Positions 47,001 through 59,220 of a DNA stretch of 64,000 nt are shown here, in pieces. The position numbers and the translations under genes are program-made. Below the pieces are notes generated by a model. It saw nothing but the letters and a program-made list of their open reading frames with translations, was not told where the DNA came from and did no database searches. Origin of the DNA: Gordius sp. MW1 (lineage: Eukaryota; Nematomorpha; Gordioida; Gordea; Gordiidae); assembly GCA_964036665.1 (NCBI GenBank), contig OZ038531.1:17856168-17920167 (forward strand), written 5' to 3'. The first letter of the stretch is position 1, and every line of letters starts with the position of its first letter.

Positions 47001-47768
47001 TTTTCAAAATGGCTATACAGTAGGTGAATAAAGAAATATTGTGTATTTGTAAACTCGGCTCATATTCTATATTCAATTAATTAAGGAATTTTTTTTTAAA
47101 TAACAGCATTTAACTGAATTTCTAATATCCTGCATAAACTACTATAATATATTATGATTTGTCCTTATAAAAAGTATCTCTAATTTGTATATATTATAAT
47201 TTTTGCTCGATAAGAATTTATTCAAAAATCACATCATGTACGCGACAAATACAACGTCTCATTTTCAAAAATTTTATAAGATCAGTAATAATAATGTCAT
47301 AGAACCTGTTGTTCAATGTAATTTTATGTAGTTATGTAAGTTTGATTGCAGAGTATTTTTTACCCATGGACGATTGGGTCAAATTTAAACTTAATTTATA
47401 GGAAGATCCGTGTTAAAAATTATTTAGGCATAAAATACATGTTATCATTATAATCTCACAAGACTAAATAACGTAGTGGTGTTGAAATATAATAATATCT
47501 TTCTATTAAAGTTTATGAATTAAGTAATTTTGTAAGAATAAATATCGGGCAAGAGATTGTATTTATATTTTAAAAATTGTTTTTACAAATATCAAAAAAT
47601 ATTTATTAGTAATACAAGCAGGTGTAAAAAATTCTCAATTGTGACTTTGTTGTGGGTGGATTCATTACATTGTACTACCCCTGTTACTTACTCTTTCTTC
47701 ACCAAGTACAATATAAATACAGAAAAAGTAAATGTGGACAATATGTCCCGTTAACCCAACATTACGTG

Positions 47769-49511
47769 TAGTGTTTCGATCTCGTCTCGTCTCGTCTCGG
47801 TCTCGAAAACAAAATCTCGTCTCGTCTCGGGAGCGATTAAGAAAATCTCGATCTCGTCTCGTCTCGGTCTAGAAAAATCTCGGTCTCGTCTCGTCTCGAC
47901 GAGAATTCTCGTCTCGTCTCGACTTTTAAAAAATATAAATACGGAATAAAAATTTGTCGAGTGTTTTTAAAAATATTAGATCAGTGTAAAAAAATCCAAA
48001 TGGTAAACTTTTATATTTTTCGAAAAATTTTAATACACAAACTTTTTAAAGATTTAGCGGGACAGGACTCTCATTGACAATAGAAAAATATGAATTAATT
48101 CATAAAGATAACATTTTATATGGAAAGTACAGGTTCGTGTATTTATTTTATATTGCATAATTATAGAAATTATAGTAAATTTGCATGCACCTGCCAACCC
48201 TGTTTATAATATGAACAGTAATGCATACGTCAAAACTATGTATTCACATAATGTCTTATTAAGGTTCAAAAATTTGGGAGGTATACTATTAGTTTAAGCA
48301 TAAAAACAGTTAAAAAACTTATGAGTCAAGATTTAATCTATTACTGTGTCATTTAATATTTTAACTTTTGAAATCGTTAGGCGGGTGCTCAAAAACCTCG
48401 AGCCACCTTAGTTCAAGTTGTATAATTGTTCAAAGATTGAACACCAATTTATAATTAACGCATTATGCAGGATGAGTAACTGCGAAATTCAATATGCTTT
48501 AGTAATATTTAATATTCCATTAGAACTTATTCTAAGCCTAACATTTTCATTATAAAAGTATTCACATACCCTAAGGGTCAACCATATTTAGGTAAATCTA
48601 AATGATTGCCAAATTTTAATTTTTGCAAAGATGTATAAAATTTACTACACTTAAAATATTTTTGTATTTTGTGGAGTCTCCATTATTGATTTTGGTTTAT
48701 CTATATTTAACCCGCTTATAACTTTATCGATTTTGGGTTCATAATTCATGTATTCCCCCCCCCCTTCTCTCGCACTATAAAAATATTTATATATAAATAG
48801 ATTATACCCCTCTCACTAGAAAGATATCCTATATATTTAAATTCTTCGGTGTTTCCAAGATACACACACGCAAATGCGCACACTTATCATTTTTATTAAT
48901 GTTGGAAACTTCGATAGTATGATTCATATTAACGTTAACCGTAAAAGGAAAAGAGTCAGATCACGATTGATATTATTAGTTCGTTTTACTGTATTTTCGT
49001 TTTCTTGAAAAAGAAATATTATTATTCATTAAAAACATGACTTACCAAAAAAGATGGTTTGCTCACTAACATATACCCAGAATTAATCATCACCCTGGAT
49101 TACTTATTAAAAGAAAACACACTCAAAAAATAATGCTCATCAACAGATATATATAATTAAAATATTATACACATTATCATTATTCGTTTTTGTTGTGATC
49201 GTGCGAGAAATATTGAAATAAAGAGAATTACTAGATTTAGGCACTCGGACATCAAATATTTCAAATATATTTCATACATATTGATTTACACTTATTACCT
49301 TAAATGTATCATGCAAATTAAAATAATCAATAATTTACTAAAATTAACGATCAATAAAAAGTCGAGATCTCGCCGAAAAAATCTCGTCTCGTCTCGACAT
49401 CAAAATTCTCGTCTCGATCTCGACTCCCTTTTCCGAATTCTCGTCTCGTCTCGTCTCGGTTTTTCGAGACGAGACGAGACCGAGATTTTTCTCGGTTTTT
49501 CCGCATCACTA
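47769..49511. mobile_element. hAT-type element with (TCTCG)n subterminal repeats, 1.74 kb
   Basis: Exact 8-bp duplication ATTACGTG at 47761-47768 and 49512-49519. Ends TAGTG...CACTA. The paralogous locus in unit 1 (about 17834) has a single ATTACGTG and no insert. TCTCGTCTCG arrays occupy about 47780-47930 and, partly inverted, 49365-49495. The core (48.0-49.3 kb) is AT-rich without a recognisable transposase. Confidence 0.85.
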
Positions 49512-50189
49512 ATTACGTGCGAACCCAATTAAGTGTCCGAGGCGTTCAATGTTATTACATATTTATGCTCGAACAAGCTACTCGAAGAAAAATGTTTGCT
49601 GTCTGTCGAAGACTCATGTCCGAAGACCGTGTTGAGAGGGGCCAACACTTGTATCGAGGTTTTTTTATGAGGATGGTGTTGCGGTTAGATTTATTACATT
49701 ACATCACCCCTTCCCCCCACCGAAAATAATTATTACACTTTCCTCTCCCCGTACAACTGCTATTTTAAATTAATTAATTATATTCACATTTTGAGTTTGA
49801 TCACCTCTATCTAACTAGAAAAGAGCAGAAATAACATGTGGATAAACACATAAACATCCATCACACCAACATTTTATTGTTCAGAAAGAATCCCCTTTAC
49901 CCCGAAATATTTAACTTGAAATTAATTTACACATTTTCTTCGTTATTATTTGGTGCTTTTGTTCCCTCCCCGTTTTTTACGGCTTGATAATAATATTATT
50001 AGCGATGTTAATATTCATAATGCCCGTATCGCAAACATAGTAGCTTATTACATCTCTTACCATTCCCATCAAGTATAACATGCACTTGCTGCTTATAACT
50101 CGGTTGAGGCATTGGCAGATTAAACAGCTTATGGGTGAAACCTGGCATCGAGCAGAGTTGCTTGAAACAAAATGTGATAACGAGCAAGG

Positions 50190-50390
50190 TTGTTTGTAGA
50201 ACTTTTAAAGTTCATCTTAGATATGAACTAGTTTAAGTTCTTAGTTCAGTGTGAGACAAAATATTAGTTCAAGTTTATATTTTTTCAAAAGTAACTAACT
50301 TAAGTTCATTTTGAAAAGAACGAACTAGTTCAGTTCTTAGTTCAAATTTTACAATATCAACTAGTTCAAGTTCAGTTCATTTTTATTAAA
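50190..50390. repeat. (AGTTC)-type degenerate repeat
   Basis: Runs of TTAGTTCAAGTT/GAACTAGTTCAG, similar in style to the TCTCG and CCCGAG repeats of the hAT-type elements. It is cut off on the right by the Helitron that begins at 50393. Confidence 0.55.
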
Positions 50391-50392
50391 TA

Positions 50393-52780
50393 CTAGCTGA
50401 CCCGGCAAACGTTGTTTTGCTATATACATTATTTCTAGAAAATACTATAGTGATGTGCATGCTCTTATGCCTCGATCATACAATGAGCGATTAAAATAAT
50501 TGTCCTATGGGAAATAATTCACGAACTTAATGTAGGAAGAATTAACACGCTAAATACAAAATATAAACACACAAAGCAAAGTACTTAACATCTAATTTTT
50601 TATTGCTTTGCTTTACACATTTTGCCTATATAAATATACTGTCAAATAAGTTAATACATGCCTAAAAAATTATTTAATTTGTAAATTGCCACAGGTTTGT
50701 TTTTTCATTAAAGGTGCTAAAAACTTTTTTTGGTCCTACCGCAAAATCACGATTCTGGCAAATGGCCGTTTTCGGACTTCAATTAAAACCCAACCCGCCC
50801 TGAAAATCTGTTTTATTTTTTGGCCTGAACATATTTTAGCGCGTCCAGCTTTTCACTTATTTGGGCAAACTACAATTCTGCTTACATCAGCTTAGAAACT
50901 TTAGGTATATCAGTGGCCGCCAACCGAGCTTTATTGCAATAGGGTCTCATTCTTATCATGTTTTGCTGATATATTGTGTAGTTTAAGCCAACAGGTACCG
51001 TTATAGACGTAGCCCGACCCTCTACCCTCAATTTGCCGTCCGTTAATTTTTACTATTGCTTAAATTGTATAGCAAATGAATGCTCCCATACAAATTTAGA
51101 AGAGCCTAATAGGGCCACATAAAAACAGCAAGTAGACAGGGGTTTAAGGGGCGGAGCCCCTTGAGTAAGGTTTAGAGGGGCAGCCCCAGCCGGGGTACAG
51201 GGGTGAAGCCCTTTGTTTGAATCTTCTTCTTCTTTATCAGTTATTTGGTCCCACGGTCGTGGGGTTTGTTTTGATAAGTTTCTTGCATCTTGACCGGGTG
51301 AGTGCCATGTCTTGACTACTCTTTAGTTTTCATAACTTTATCGCCTTGCCCTTTCCATGTGACACGGGGTCGTCTTCTTCCTCTCTTCTCAGACACCTCC
51401 ATGTCCAGTACTTTTCGATTTAGGTCATTCGTGTCCCCCTTAGTATATCTTCATACCACCTTAACCGATTTTCGTAAATCATGTCCGCCATAGGTTGAAT
51501 ATTCATTTTTGTCATGAGAAAGTCATTCGTCACATGGTCGAGCTTAGTTTACGCCAAGCTCTACCGTAGAATTCTCATCTCTGTGGCTTTTATAAGCTTT
51601 CCTTCCCTGGTGTTTAATGCCGATACTTATTAATTAATTTTAATTCCTTATTTAATTTATTATCATAAACTCAAGTTCGACAAAAAATAAGGTTTTTTTA
51701 AACTAACTTTGTTGTTCACATGTATTCTATCTTTATTTAATTATTTTAATAATCCACAGTCCAGGTTTAAAATGCTCCATAAAATGACCACTGTCTTACG
51801 TTAATTTGTATGAGTAGTCCGGCCCGAGGCGAAAAGCCATTTTTATTTTTGCACCCCAATCGAGCCCGGAGCAACATCATTAATCTCGGTTATTTCCGAA
51901 ACATGCGAATATCCCCTAGCTTCCTAAGCAAAACCTCCTTTTTGTTTAAAATATGCCTAGATAATACAGCATTAAAAACTGAGATATTATGAGGGGTTGT
52001 AAAAAAGCATTGCCCACAAACTTTACTTTGGTCAATAAGCTATCTGTGTACTCAGATAATTCATAAAAACTTAAAGCAACCGGTATAAGCATGGACGTAG
52101 CCAAGCCCTCAAACATTAAGGTCCGTTTTCCTCCCCTGCTTAAATTTCACAGCAAATGAAATGTTTTTCAACGAAGTGTAGAAGAGCTTAGGTTAAAGGC
52201 TCAACAAAAAACAACACGGGGCTCGGGGGCGCTACCTAACATCAAAGAACCGAGGCCAATAACCTTGTTAGGAGTTAGGGGCGGAGCCCTTCTTAGAGGT
52301 CCGAAGAACTGAGATATATCAACATTTATTGGCACTTTGTTAAAAGTATTTGCATTTTTCTCCTTATTTAAACGCGCAAAAAATGACAAAATCAGATTTT
52401 TTAATTTATTTAGCCATGCAGGAGGGGACACGACCGTCTTATAATAATAATTGACGTGAAAAATAAGCAAAAAAATGACTTAATGTTTTAAATCATAAAA
52501 AGTTTCCATTTTACGCAGCACATGCCTACATTTATGATTTATCACACTACACTACCTACACGCATGACGTTCTAGAAAATACTTTTATTGACATTTTATT
52601 AAGTGACAAAACGTATAAAACTAAATAACTTGACCGCTTATGACTTAGAGATTTCAAATATAGTTAAAAACCTAGGCTCAGACCTACCAAATATTCGCAG
52701 AAATTTCCATCTAAATCGGTCCAGCCGTTTCGGAGGAGTTGAGGACCAAACACCGTTTCACGAGAATTTTATATATCAGA
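50393..52780 (-). mobile_element. Non-autonomous Helitron, 2.39 kb
   Basis: The 5' end on the minus strand is A/TCTGATATATAAAATTCTCG (52780). The 3' end, at 50393, is CAGCTAG followed by T, preceded by the hairpin GCAAAACAACGTTTGC. The insertion lies between A and T. These are the defining Helitron features. The 5' region reads ACTCCTCCGAAACGGCTGGA, as in many arthropod Helitrons. It contains GC-rich runs (51140-51220, 52200-52300) and a captured RTE fragment. No Rep/helicase. Confidence 0.8.
51225..51600 (-). pseudogene. RTE LINE 3' fragment inside the Helitron
   Basis: The plus strand reads ATCTTGACCGGGTGAGTGCC... and onward, nearly as at 53154-53500. This is the reverse complement of the 3' part of the RTE reverse transcriptase ORF, with its (GAA)n-type tail at 51225. 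Several indels. Either captured by the Helitron or inserted into it. Confidence 0.7.
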
Positions 52781-53147
52781 TTATAGACTTAATCCGATCC
52801 GAGGGGTTTTTAAAAAACGTTTCATTTCATCCAAAATCAGCCAATCCGCCATTTTAAAATTCTATGAATCAAATTTTTATTGATGATTGAGATTAATTAT
52901 TTAAACTTTTTATTGTTTAATTTTAATTAGAAATAGTCCATTATAAAAAAATTTAATAAACATTTTTCATATAACAACCAGCTTTTCTTATACAAAATTA
53001 AATCGGCTTTATAATTTTGAAAAACCATTCTATGTATAAAACTTTTATTTTTCATTCCTAACAATATATAATAATATATATAATTACAATTGATAATAGA
53101 AATCAGAGGGAAGTAGATGGGAATTGAACTTGAATAAAATTAAAAAC
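52780..53147. other. AT-rich spacer
   Basis: Sequence between the Helitron and the RTE copy. No gene recognised. Confidence 0.5.
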
Positions 53148-55990
53148 TTCTTCCATCTTGACCGGGTGAGTGCCATGTCTTGACTAATCACTTTAGTTTT
53201 CATAACTTTATCGACTTGCCCTTTTTACGTGACACGGGGTCGTCCTCTTCCTCTCTTCCCCGGTACCTCCATGTCCAGTACTTTTCGATTTACGTCATCC
53301 GTGTCCCTTCTTAGTATATGTCCATACCACCTTAGCCGATTTTCGTTAATCATGTCCGCCATAGGTTGAATACCCATTTTTGTCATGAGAAATTAATTCG
53401 TCATGTGGTCGAGCTTTGTATACCCCAAGCTCTACCGTATCATTCTCATCTCCGTGGCTTGTAATAGCTTTCCTTCCGTGGTGTTTAATGCCCATGTTTC
53501 ACTTCCATAGAGTAACACCGGTCTTACGATGGATTTGTAAGCTTTGCTCTTCAACCATATTCGCATTTTCTTGTCGCACATTAAACCGGATATACATCGC
53601 CATTTAAGCCATCCTTTTTGGATCCGGGCATTGACTTCTGTTGCGCAACCTCCCTCTTGATGTAGCAGGTATGTAAACCTATCAACTTTTGGGTGCTTTA
53701 GAAGGTCATCCAGTGATTTTTTCGATCATTGACCTTTAAACCATATCCAGCTAAGCGCTTCGACCACTTTTCGGCTTCTTCGAATACTTTCTATTGTATA
53801 TCATCGGCATATAGCAGGCACCATGGCGATGGTTTTTGAATGTCACTCGTTTTCGTGTCTATAATTATATTAAATAAAAAGGGACTTAATGCAGATCCTT
53901 GATGTAATCCAATTTTAACCCGAAAAGATTTAGAGTCTCCAACTGTCGTCCTAACGCAAGAGTTTGAGGCTTCATAAATATTTTTCATAAGCCGTATATA
54001 TGCGTCAGGGATATTTTCTCAGGCACCACCATATTAAATCGCGGGAGACCGTGTCATAAGCTTTCTCCAAGTCAATAAAGACCATATTTAGGTCTTTCCT
54101 CTTTTCACCATACTTATCCATCATTTGTCTTAGTGCGAAGATTGGGTCGATTGTGGATTTGCCGGCCACAAATCCGAATTGATTAGCCGATATTTCCACC
54201 TCGTTTTTCAGCCTTGTTACTAAGATCCTTTCCATAAGCTTCAAGGAGTGGCAAGTTAGCTTGATACCTCTGTAATTGCCACAGTTTTGAGAATCTCCTT
54301 TGCCTTTAAATAATGGTATAATCGTGCTTGCTCTTTATTGATTAGGAATTCGCTCTTCTACCAATATCTTGTAAAGAAGGTTCGTCATGGTGGTGACTCC
54401 TTCTTCACGACATCCGAGCAATGCTTCCTAGGTATTCCATCTGGGCCATTTGCTTTTCCTTTTTGCATCTTGTTCATTTGTGTCCTAACTTCATCCTCTT
54501 GAAAGAGTTCGACCATACTTATATTTGGCTCAATTTTGGGAAGGGAATCCTTGTCATTTGCAATATTCATAAGTTTCTTAAAATATCCTTTCCACCTTTC
54601 CATCACTTCTTTTGGCTTGAATAAGGTTTGACCCTTCTCGTTTTTGACTATTTTAAGAACTCCGACATCGCGACTTTTCTTCTCCCTTATCTTGGCCAAT
54701 TTGTACATAAGCCTATCGCCCCCTTTATGATCCAGTTTGTTTGCCATCTCGGTGTACGCGGCATTCTTCGCTTTTGCAACGGCCTTTTTTCCGGCCCTCT
54801 TTGCGTCCCTATATTCTTGATAATCCTCCGACTTTTTTGATTTATGCCACCGTCTATATAGATTTTTCTTTCTTTCGATGAAATCTTTAACCGTTTGATC
54901 CCACCACCATAGTTCCCTATTCATAGCTTTGCCTCCTTTGGTCTGTCCTAGAACATGAATCGCTGTTTCCTTAATGACCTAGATAGCGTCTCCCAATCGT
55001 CGTCTACGTCCCTTTGCAACTTCTTTGCACCCAAGAGTGAGGAGGCTTTTTGTATTTTTCGCTTGTCGACGTATCCTTCAGCCTTTCATATCGAATTCGA
55101 GGTTCATAGACCTTTCATTTTTCGGGAAATACTCTTCTGCCAAGATCCATCACAAGGGGACGATGTTGCCTGGCGATTTCTTCTCCCGGTATTACTTTGC
55201 AATCCTTGACACTCCATAAGTCCTTTCGCCGTATAAGCAAATAGTCGATTTGATTAAAATGCTTCCCACTTCTATAGGTCACAATATTATCTTCTCGTTT
55301 TTGAAAATAGGTGTTAACGATCGCCATGTCATATGCTTGGGATACTTGGAGAAGTTTTTCCCCTTCTTTGTTCTTCAGACCATGCCCATAGCCTCCATGA
55401 TTGCGTTGATACCCGAGACGATCTTTCCCTACGTGAGCGTTGAAATCGGCCCCAATAATTAGCCTTTCTTCGGGTCGGATTCCTTGTATTTCTTTTTCCA
55501 ATGAATCGAAGAATATGTCTTTCTCTGATTACATACACCCAATTTGGGGAGCATACGCGCACATAACGGATAGAAGGCCCCCTTGATCTGCAATCTTTAC
55601 CCACATTAGCCTGTCGGAACAATGCTTGACTTCCACCACCTTGTCCTTGAACGATTCGCTAAGAACAATACCGATCCCGTTTTTACGTTTGTGTGACCCA
55701 CTGTAGAAAAGCTTGTAACCTTCTCCTAATTCCCGAGCTTTCGTTCCGTTCCACCTCGTCTCTTGTAGGCAGGCGATGTGTACCTTTCTTCTTTTTAGCA
55801 TTTGTGCGACTTCGATGCTCTTCTCCGTCAACGTTCCCACATTCCAGCACGTTATTCGCATTCTTTCCACAACTAATTTCCTTAACCGCCTTCGTTGTGA
55901 GTTGGGCAGTAACCCTAGTGTATTTTTCACATTGCACGGGCGGGGTATGCAGTGCGCGTCGTTTGTGGAGGACGTTCTAGCTTTCTGTTG
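53148..55990 (-). mobile_element. RTE-like LINE, broken copy
   Basis: Minus-strand homologue of 23511-26604. Endonuclease segments 56002-55529 (CLQETRWNGTKARELGEGYK) and 55501-55115 (IIGADFNAHVG, EIARQHRPLVMD) are separated by a stop or frameshift near 55520. RT segments are at 54924-54385, 54244-54005 (NQFGFVAGKSTIDPIFALRQ, FIDLEKAYDTVSRDLIWW) and 53988-53791 (LHQGSALSPFLFN, LLYADDI). The tail CTTCTTCC is at 53148. Several frameshifts, so dead. It shows the sense codon where 23511-26604 has its TGA. Confidence 0.85.
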
Positions 55991-56516
55991 TATATAAATC
56001 AATTAGAAATATAAAAATTTAAGTTGTGGTTTTATCTTGGTGACAATTGTAATAATAGCCGTTTATGGAGCTAAATAAATACGTTTAAAAAAATTGATGG
56101 GTGGAGGTGTCATAAGGTATTTAAAACCATAAACTTACATTTGTCAATTTATAATGACAATTGTCATAATTGCCCTTTATAAAGCTAATTAATTTTTTTA
56201 ACGAAAACTGTTGGCTTTAGGTGTCATAAAGTACTTGCAAATATAAAATTTAAAACTGTGCTTATTTTTATGACAATTGTCATTTATAAGCGAAATAAAT
56301 ATTTTCAATGATAATTGGTGGGTCAAGGTAGTGGTGATCAAAACCTAGGTTCTGTAACCCAAGCCTGAGGGATTAGGTTGTAAAATAATTTAAGGTCTTT
56401 TTAACTCTTAAACCCACAATCAATCTATAAAACCTTGGGTCAATAATACACCCAACCTAAAACTAGGGGTTAGGGTTAAGTCGACTTAAAATAATGTTAA
56501 TTTATATAGCGACAAA
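55991..56516. other. AT-rich spacer with internal repeats
   Basis: Three loosely repeated stretches of TGACAATTGTCATAATTGCC... at about 56040, 56155 and 56265. A GGGTTA/TAACCC-rich inverted stretch lies at 56340-56490. No gene recognised. Confidence 0.45.
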
Positions 56517-56856
56517 TCTTATATATAAAAATGAAACTATGTGTGTGTGTGTGTGTATATATGCCGCCACCAATTTTGGAAAACTACCAGACCGATTTGG
56601 CTCAAAATTTCATAGTTTATTCCTGACACTCCGGAGCATGTTTTAAGATTTGTTCGAGCCAAATCGGTCCACTAGTTTTTGAGTATTCGTACGCGTTGCA
56701 CTGTATACGGAAATAGAACAATAGAAGTAGAACATATAGACATCAAACTTTATTTTTACTTCAATAACCGCTTTATCATCATATATGCCCTAAAATTCCA
56801 ACATAATTTAATACACCCGGGTAAATGGCAAAACAACGTTTGCCGGGTTCATCTAG
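56517..56856 (+). mobile_element. Short non-autonomous Helitron, 340 bp
   Basis: Starts A/TCTTATATATAAAAATGAAA and ends CATCTAG/T. The 3' hairpin is GGCAAA-ACAACG-TTTGCC. The 5' part includes a TG dinucleotide run and CCGACC-type sequence shared with the 5' end of the element at 60052-62336. Confidence 0.85.
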
Positions 56857-57154
56857 TTTAAATATAAATTTGATATTTTATTATAAATACCTATATTTTT
56901 TGTGGATGCATTTAATTTTTTAAAGATTCACAATTAAATAATAAGAGTTTTATGCTATCATTAGATATATTCGGCCTTCTATATTTTAACATTCCTTAAC
57001 ATTGAGTTAGGGTAGGGATGCACAGCTTGCATATACTAATATAGCATAGCTGTGTAGGCTGTGTGAAGAAGTTATGGGGCTGGGTAGGAAATGTGTAATA
57101 TGCGGATCTTAGTAAGCTTTATACAAACCTATCTCCAAGTTATGTTATGGGAGG

Positions 57155-57310
57155 GAATGATACACACACCCTGTCTCTTCTACACATTCCCCGATCCAAC
57201 CAAGACCCCACCCCGTTCCGGCCTATACACACCCTATACACACTCTATACATACCATGTACATACTGCATCCAGCAGCAAATATCCCCACCCCCCCCCCC
57301 CCAAATTTAT
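57155..57310. repeat. C-rich and CACAC low-complexity sequence
   Basis: CACACACCCTG..., repeated CCTATACACAC and a 14-base C run. Open frames here (for example 57147-57335) come from composition only. Confidence 0.6.
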
Positions 57311-57710
57311 TTGCTTGCCGTTGCATTATTCTTAGCTTAGCATGCGCGAGATGAAATAAAGGGAGGGCGCGGCATTGTTTATGTGCAACTTGGGGGTAAA
57401 ATGATAGCCATAGACCCTTAGCTTATTTCATATGATTTTTTAGTCAAAATTAATTATTTTTAAATCCAATAATATATATTTATTGTAATAGTTATTTATT
57501 TAAAATCAATTTTACATAAAATTTTAAATGTTTAATCAATAAACTAAAAGAGTTTTCTTAAATTTATTATAAACGTGAATATTATGCGCATAGGTTCGAG
57601 AAGACACAAGGACATGAAGAATATACCAAGGCAGTTAAACGTTGACAAAGAAAATGAGACCGAAATGAAAGTAACGAATATAATCATTTATTAAAAAATT
57701 TACATTAGGT

Positions 57711-57930
57711 TTCATTGTATAAATACGGTGGATTTGGATTGATAGCGTAGGTAGAGGGAAATGGAACGCAATATTTCGGACACTTATGGTCCATCTTCAG
57801 GGGGGAAAAAAAAAAGAAGATGAAGTCTCAAAAAATAAAACTGAAGATGGACCATAAGTGTCCGAAGTATTGCGTTCCATTTCCCTCTACCTACGCTATC
57901 AATCCAAATCCACCGTATTTATACAATGAA
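57711..57930. repeat. Palindrome, 90-bp arms, hammerhead-like core
   Basis: 57711-57800 and 57841-57930 are inverse copies with one mismatch, around a 40-bp loop. Each arm, on its own strand, contains CTGAAGA, a GGAC...GTCC hairpin, then GAAA (left arm) or GAAG (right arm), and TATT. CTGANGA-stem-GAAA is the catalytic core of hammerhead ribozymes, which occur in the terminal repeats of Penelope-like elements, often as inverted pairs. A TATAAATACGG sequence is at the outer ends. No Penelope RT is nearby. Confidence 0.7.
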
Positions 57931-58580
57931 GTTTATATAAACGGATTGAAAATTCTTGACTATTTACATTAGGTATATATTTAATTTTAAAAATAAAAGA
58001 TACCTTTAATTGTTTAAAATGCCTTTATTAAAACAACACATCTTATAAATGTAAAGCTTTAAACTTTAAAAAATAATTACTTTTCTGTTTTCAAATTCAA
58101 AAAAATTATTTTACGCGAAGGAAGAGGCTGAGGATCGATCCCATCATGGAATGATCCACAGTAGTCTGACATCATTGTGCCTCTTGAGTCACCACCCATT
58201 TTTTTCGACTTTTCGAGATTGTTTAACTTGCTTGAGAAGGATTATAGATTCCAGATACGTCCTTCTGTCATAGCTGGGGGCTTCGCCCCCAGACCCCCGC
58301 TCAGCCAAACACAGTGCTTACCTCACATATCTCTGGTTTAAATTATAATGCACTAGGGTTATTACTTTTTTATACTACGTATAAACAAAGCACATTTGCA
58401 ATGCAATTTATGATTAAATCGAGAGGAGCATCGTGGAGAATTTAATATTGGAAAAAACTAAGGGTTGAACGTAAGATTCATGCCCGACTTGCAGTCCAGA
58501 ATGCAGGGACAGTTGCTAAATAAATCAAATGTTAGCTACCTCACCCCTATCCTGGGGGCTACGTTTATACAAAAAAATAT
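57931..58580. other. Spacer with a GC-rich run
   Basis: AT-rich except for CTGGGGGCTTCGCCCCCAGA at 58271-58290, an imperfect GC hairpin similar to runs inside the Helitron at 51.1 kb. Part of this region may be Helitron-derived. No gene recognised. Confidence 0.4.
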
Positions 58581-58589
58581 ATTCAAATG

Positions 58590-59220
58590 ACACTTTGGTC
58601 AATGGACATTTTCCATTGCTCAGTAGCAAGCAGACGGCCAATTATTAATGTTATTAACAAGAACATTTTGAAAATTGTAAAATGCTACTGGGCGCGAAAA
58701 TATTAAAAAATGCTTTCGGGTCAGGTTCGCGTTCGTTTAAAAAAATGTCTTGTCTAAAGCTATAAATAGCTCATCTGTGGAAGCAAAGGCCCTTGTAAGG
58801 GAGGGGGTGCGGTGAGACGTGGTATAGAAATTATATAAGGGCATGACATTTTAAACATGCTAGTCGTTGCAGCGTCAGTAGTCAGCAGACCGGCAAAAAG
58901 CAAATAAATACATAAGTACCATATAAAAAAATAAAAAATTTCGATTCCCACTTTGGCCAGTGGTCATTTTGGTTTTATTGGTCAGTAGCCAGTAGATTGG
59001 CAAAAAGGATATAAACACATAAAAGACAATATATAAAAAAAAAATTTTGATTCACACTTTGGCTAATGGTAATTTTTTCCATTGGTCAGTAGCCAGGAGA
59101 CGGTCAAAAAGGATATAAATACATAAGAGCCAAATAAAAAAAATTCGTTTTACACTTTGGCCAATGGTCATTTTTTCAGTGGACCAGCGGACGGCCAAAA
59201 AGCCTAAATTATCAATGTTA
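58590..59220. repeat. Diverged tandem repeat, about 120-140 bp
   Basis: At least four units carry CACTTTGGCCAATGGTCATT, then TCAGTAGCCAG(C/T)AGAC and AAAAAGGATATAAATACATA (around 58590, 58955, 59050 and 59150). No ORF. Confidence 0.65.

Larger units (their letters stand above)
40960..50040. repeat. Segmental duplication, right part of unit 2
   Basis: Begins at GATTTCGGCTGATCAAGTGCC, matching unit 1 at about 5563. It follows unit 1 through the UAP56 copy and ends at about 50040 (ATTCATAATGCCCGTATCGCAA), matching 18360. Private insertions are the array element 41150-42930 and the hAT-type element 47769-49511. Confidence 0.8.

Noticed and set aside
57147..57354. Overlapping His/Pro/Thr-rich frames
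   Set aside because: Derived from CACAC and poly-C low complexity.
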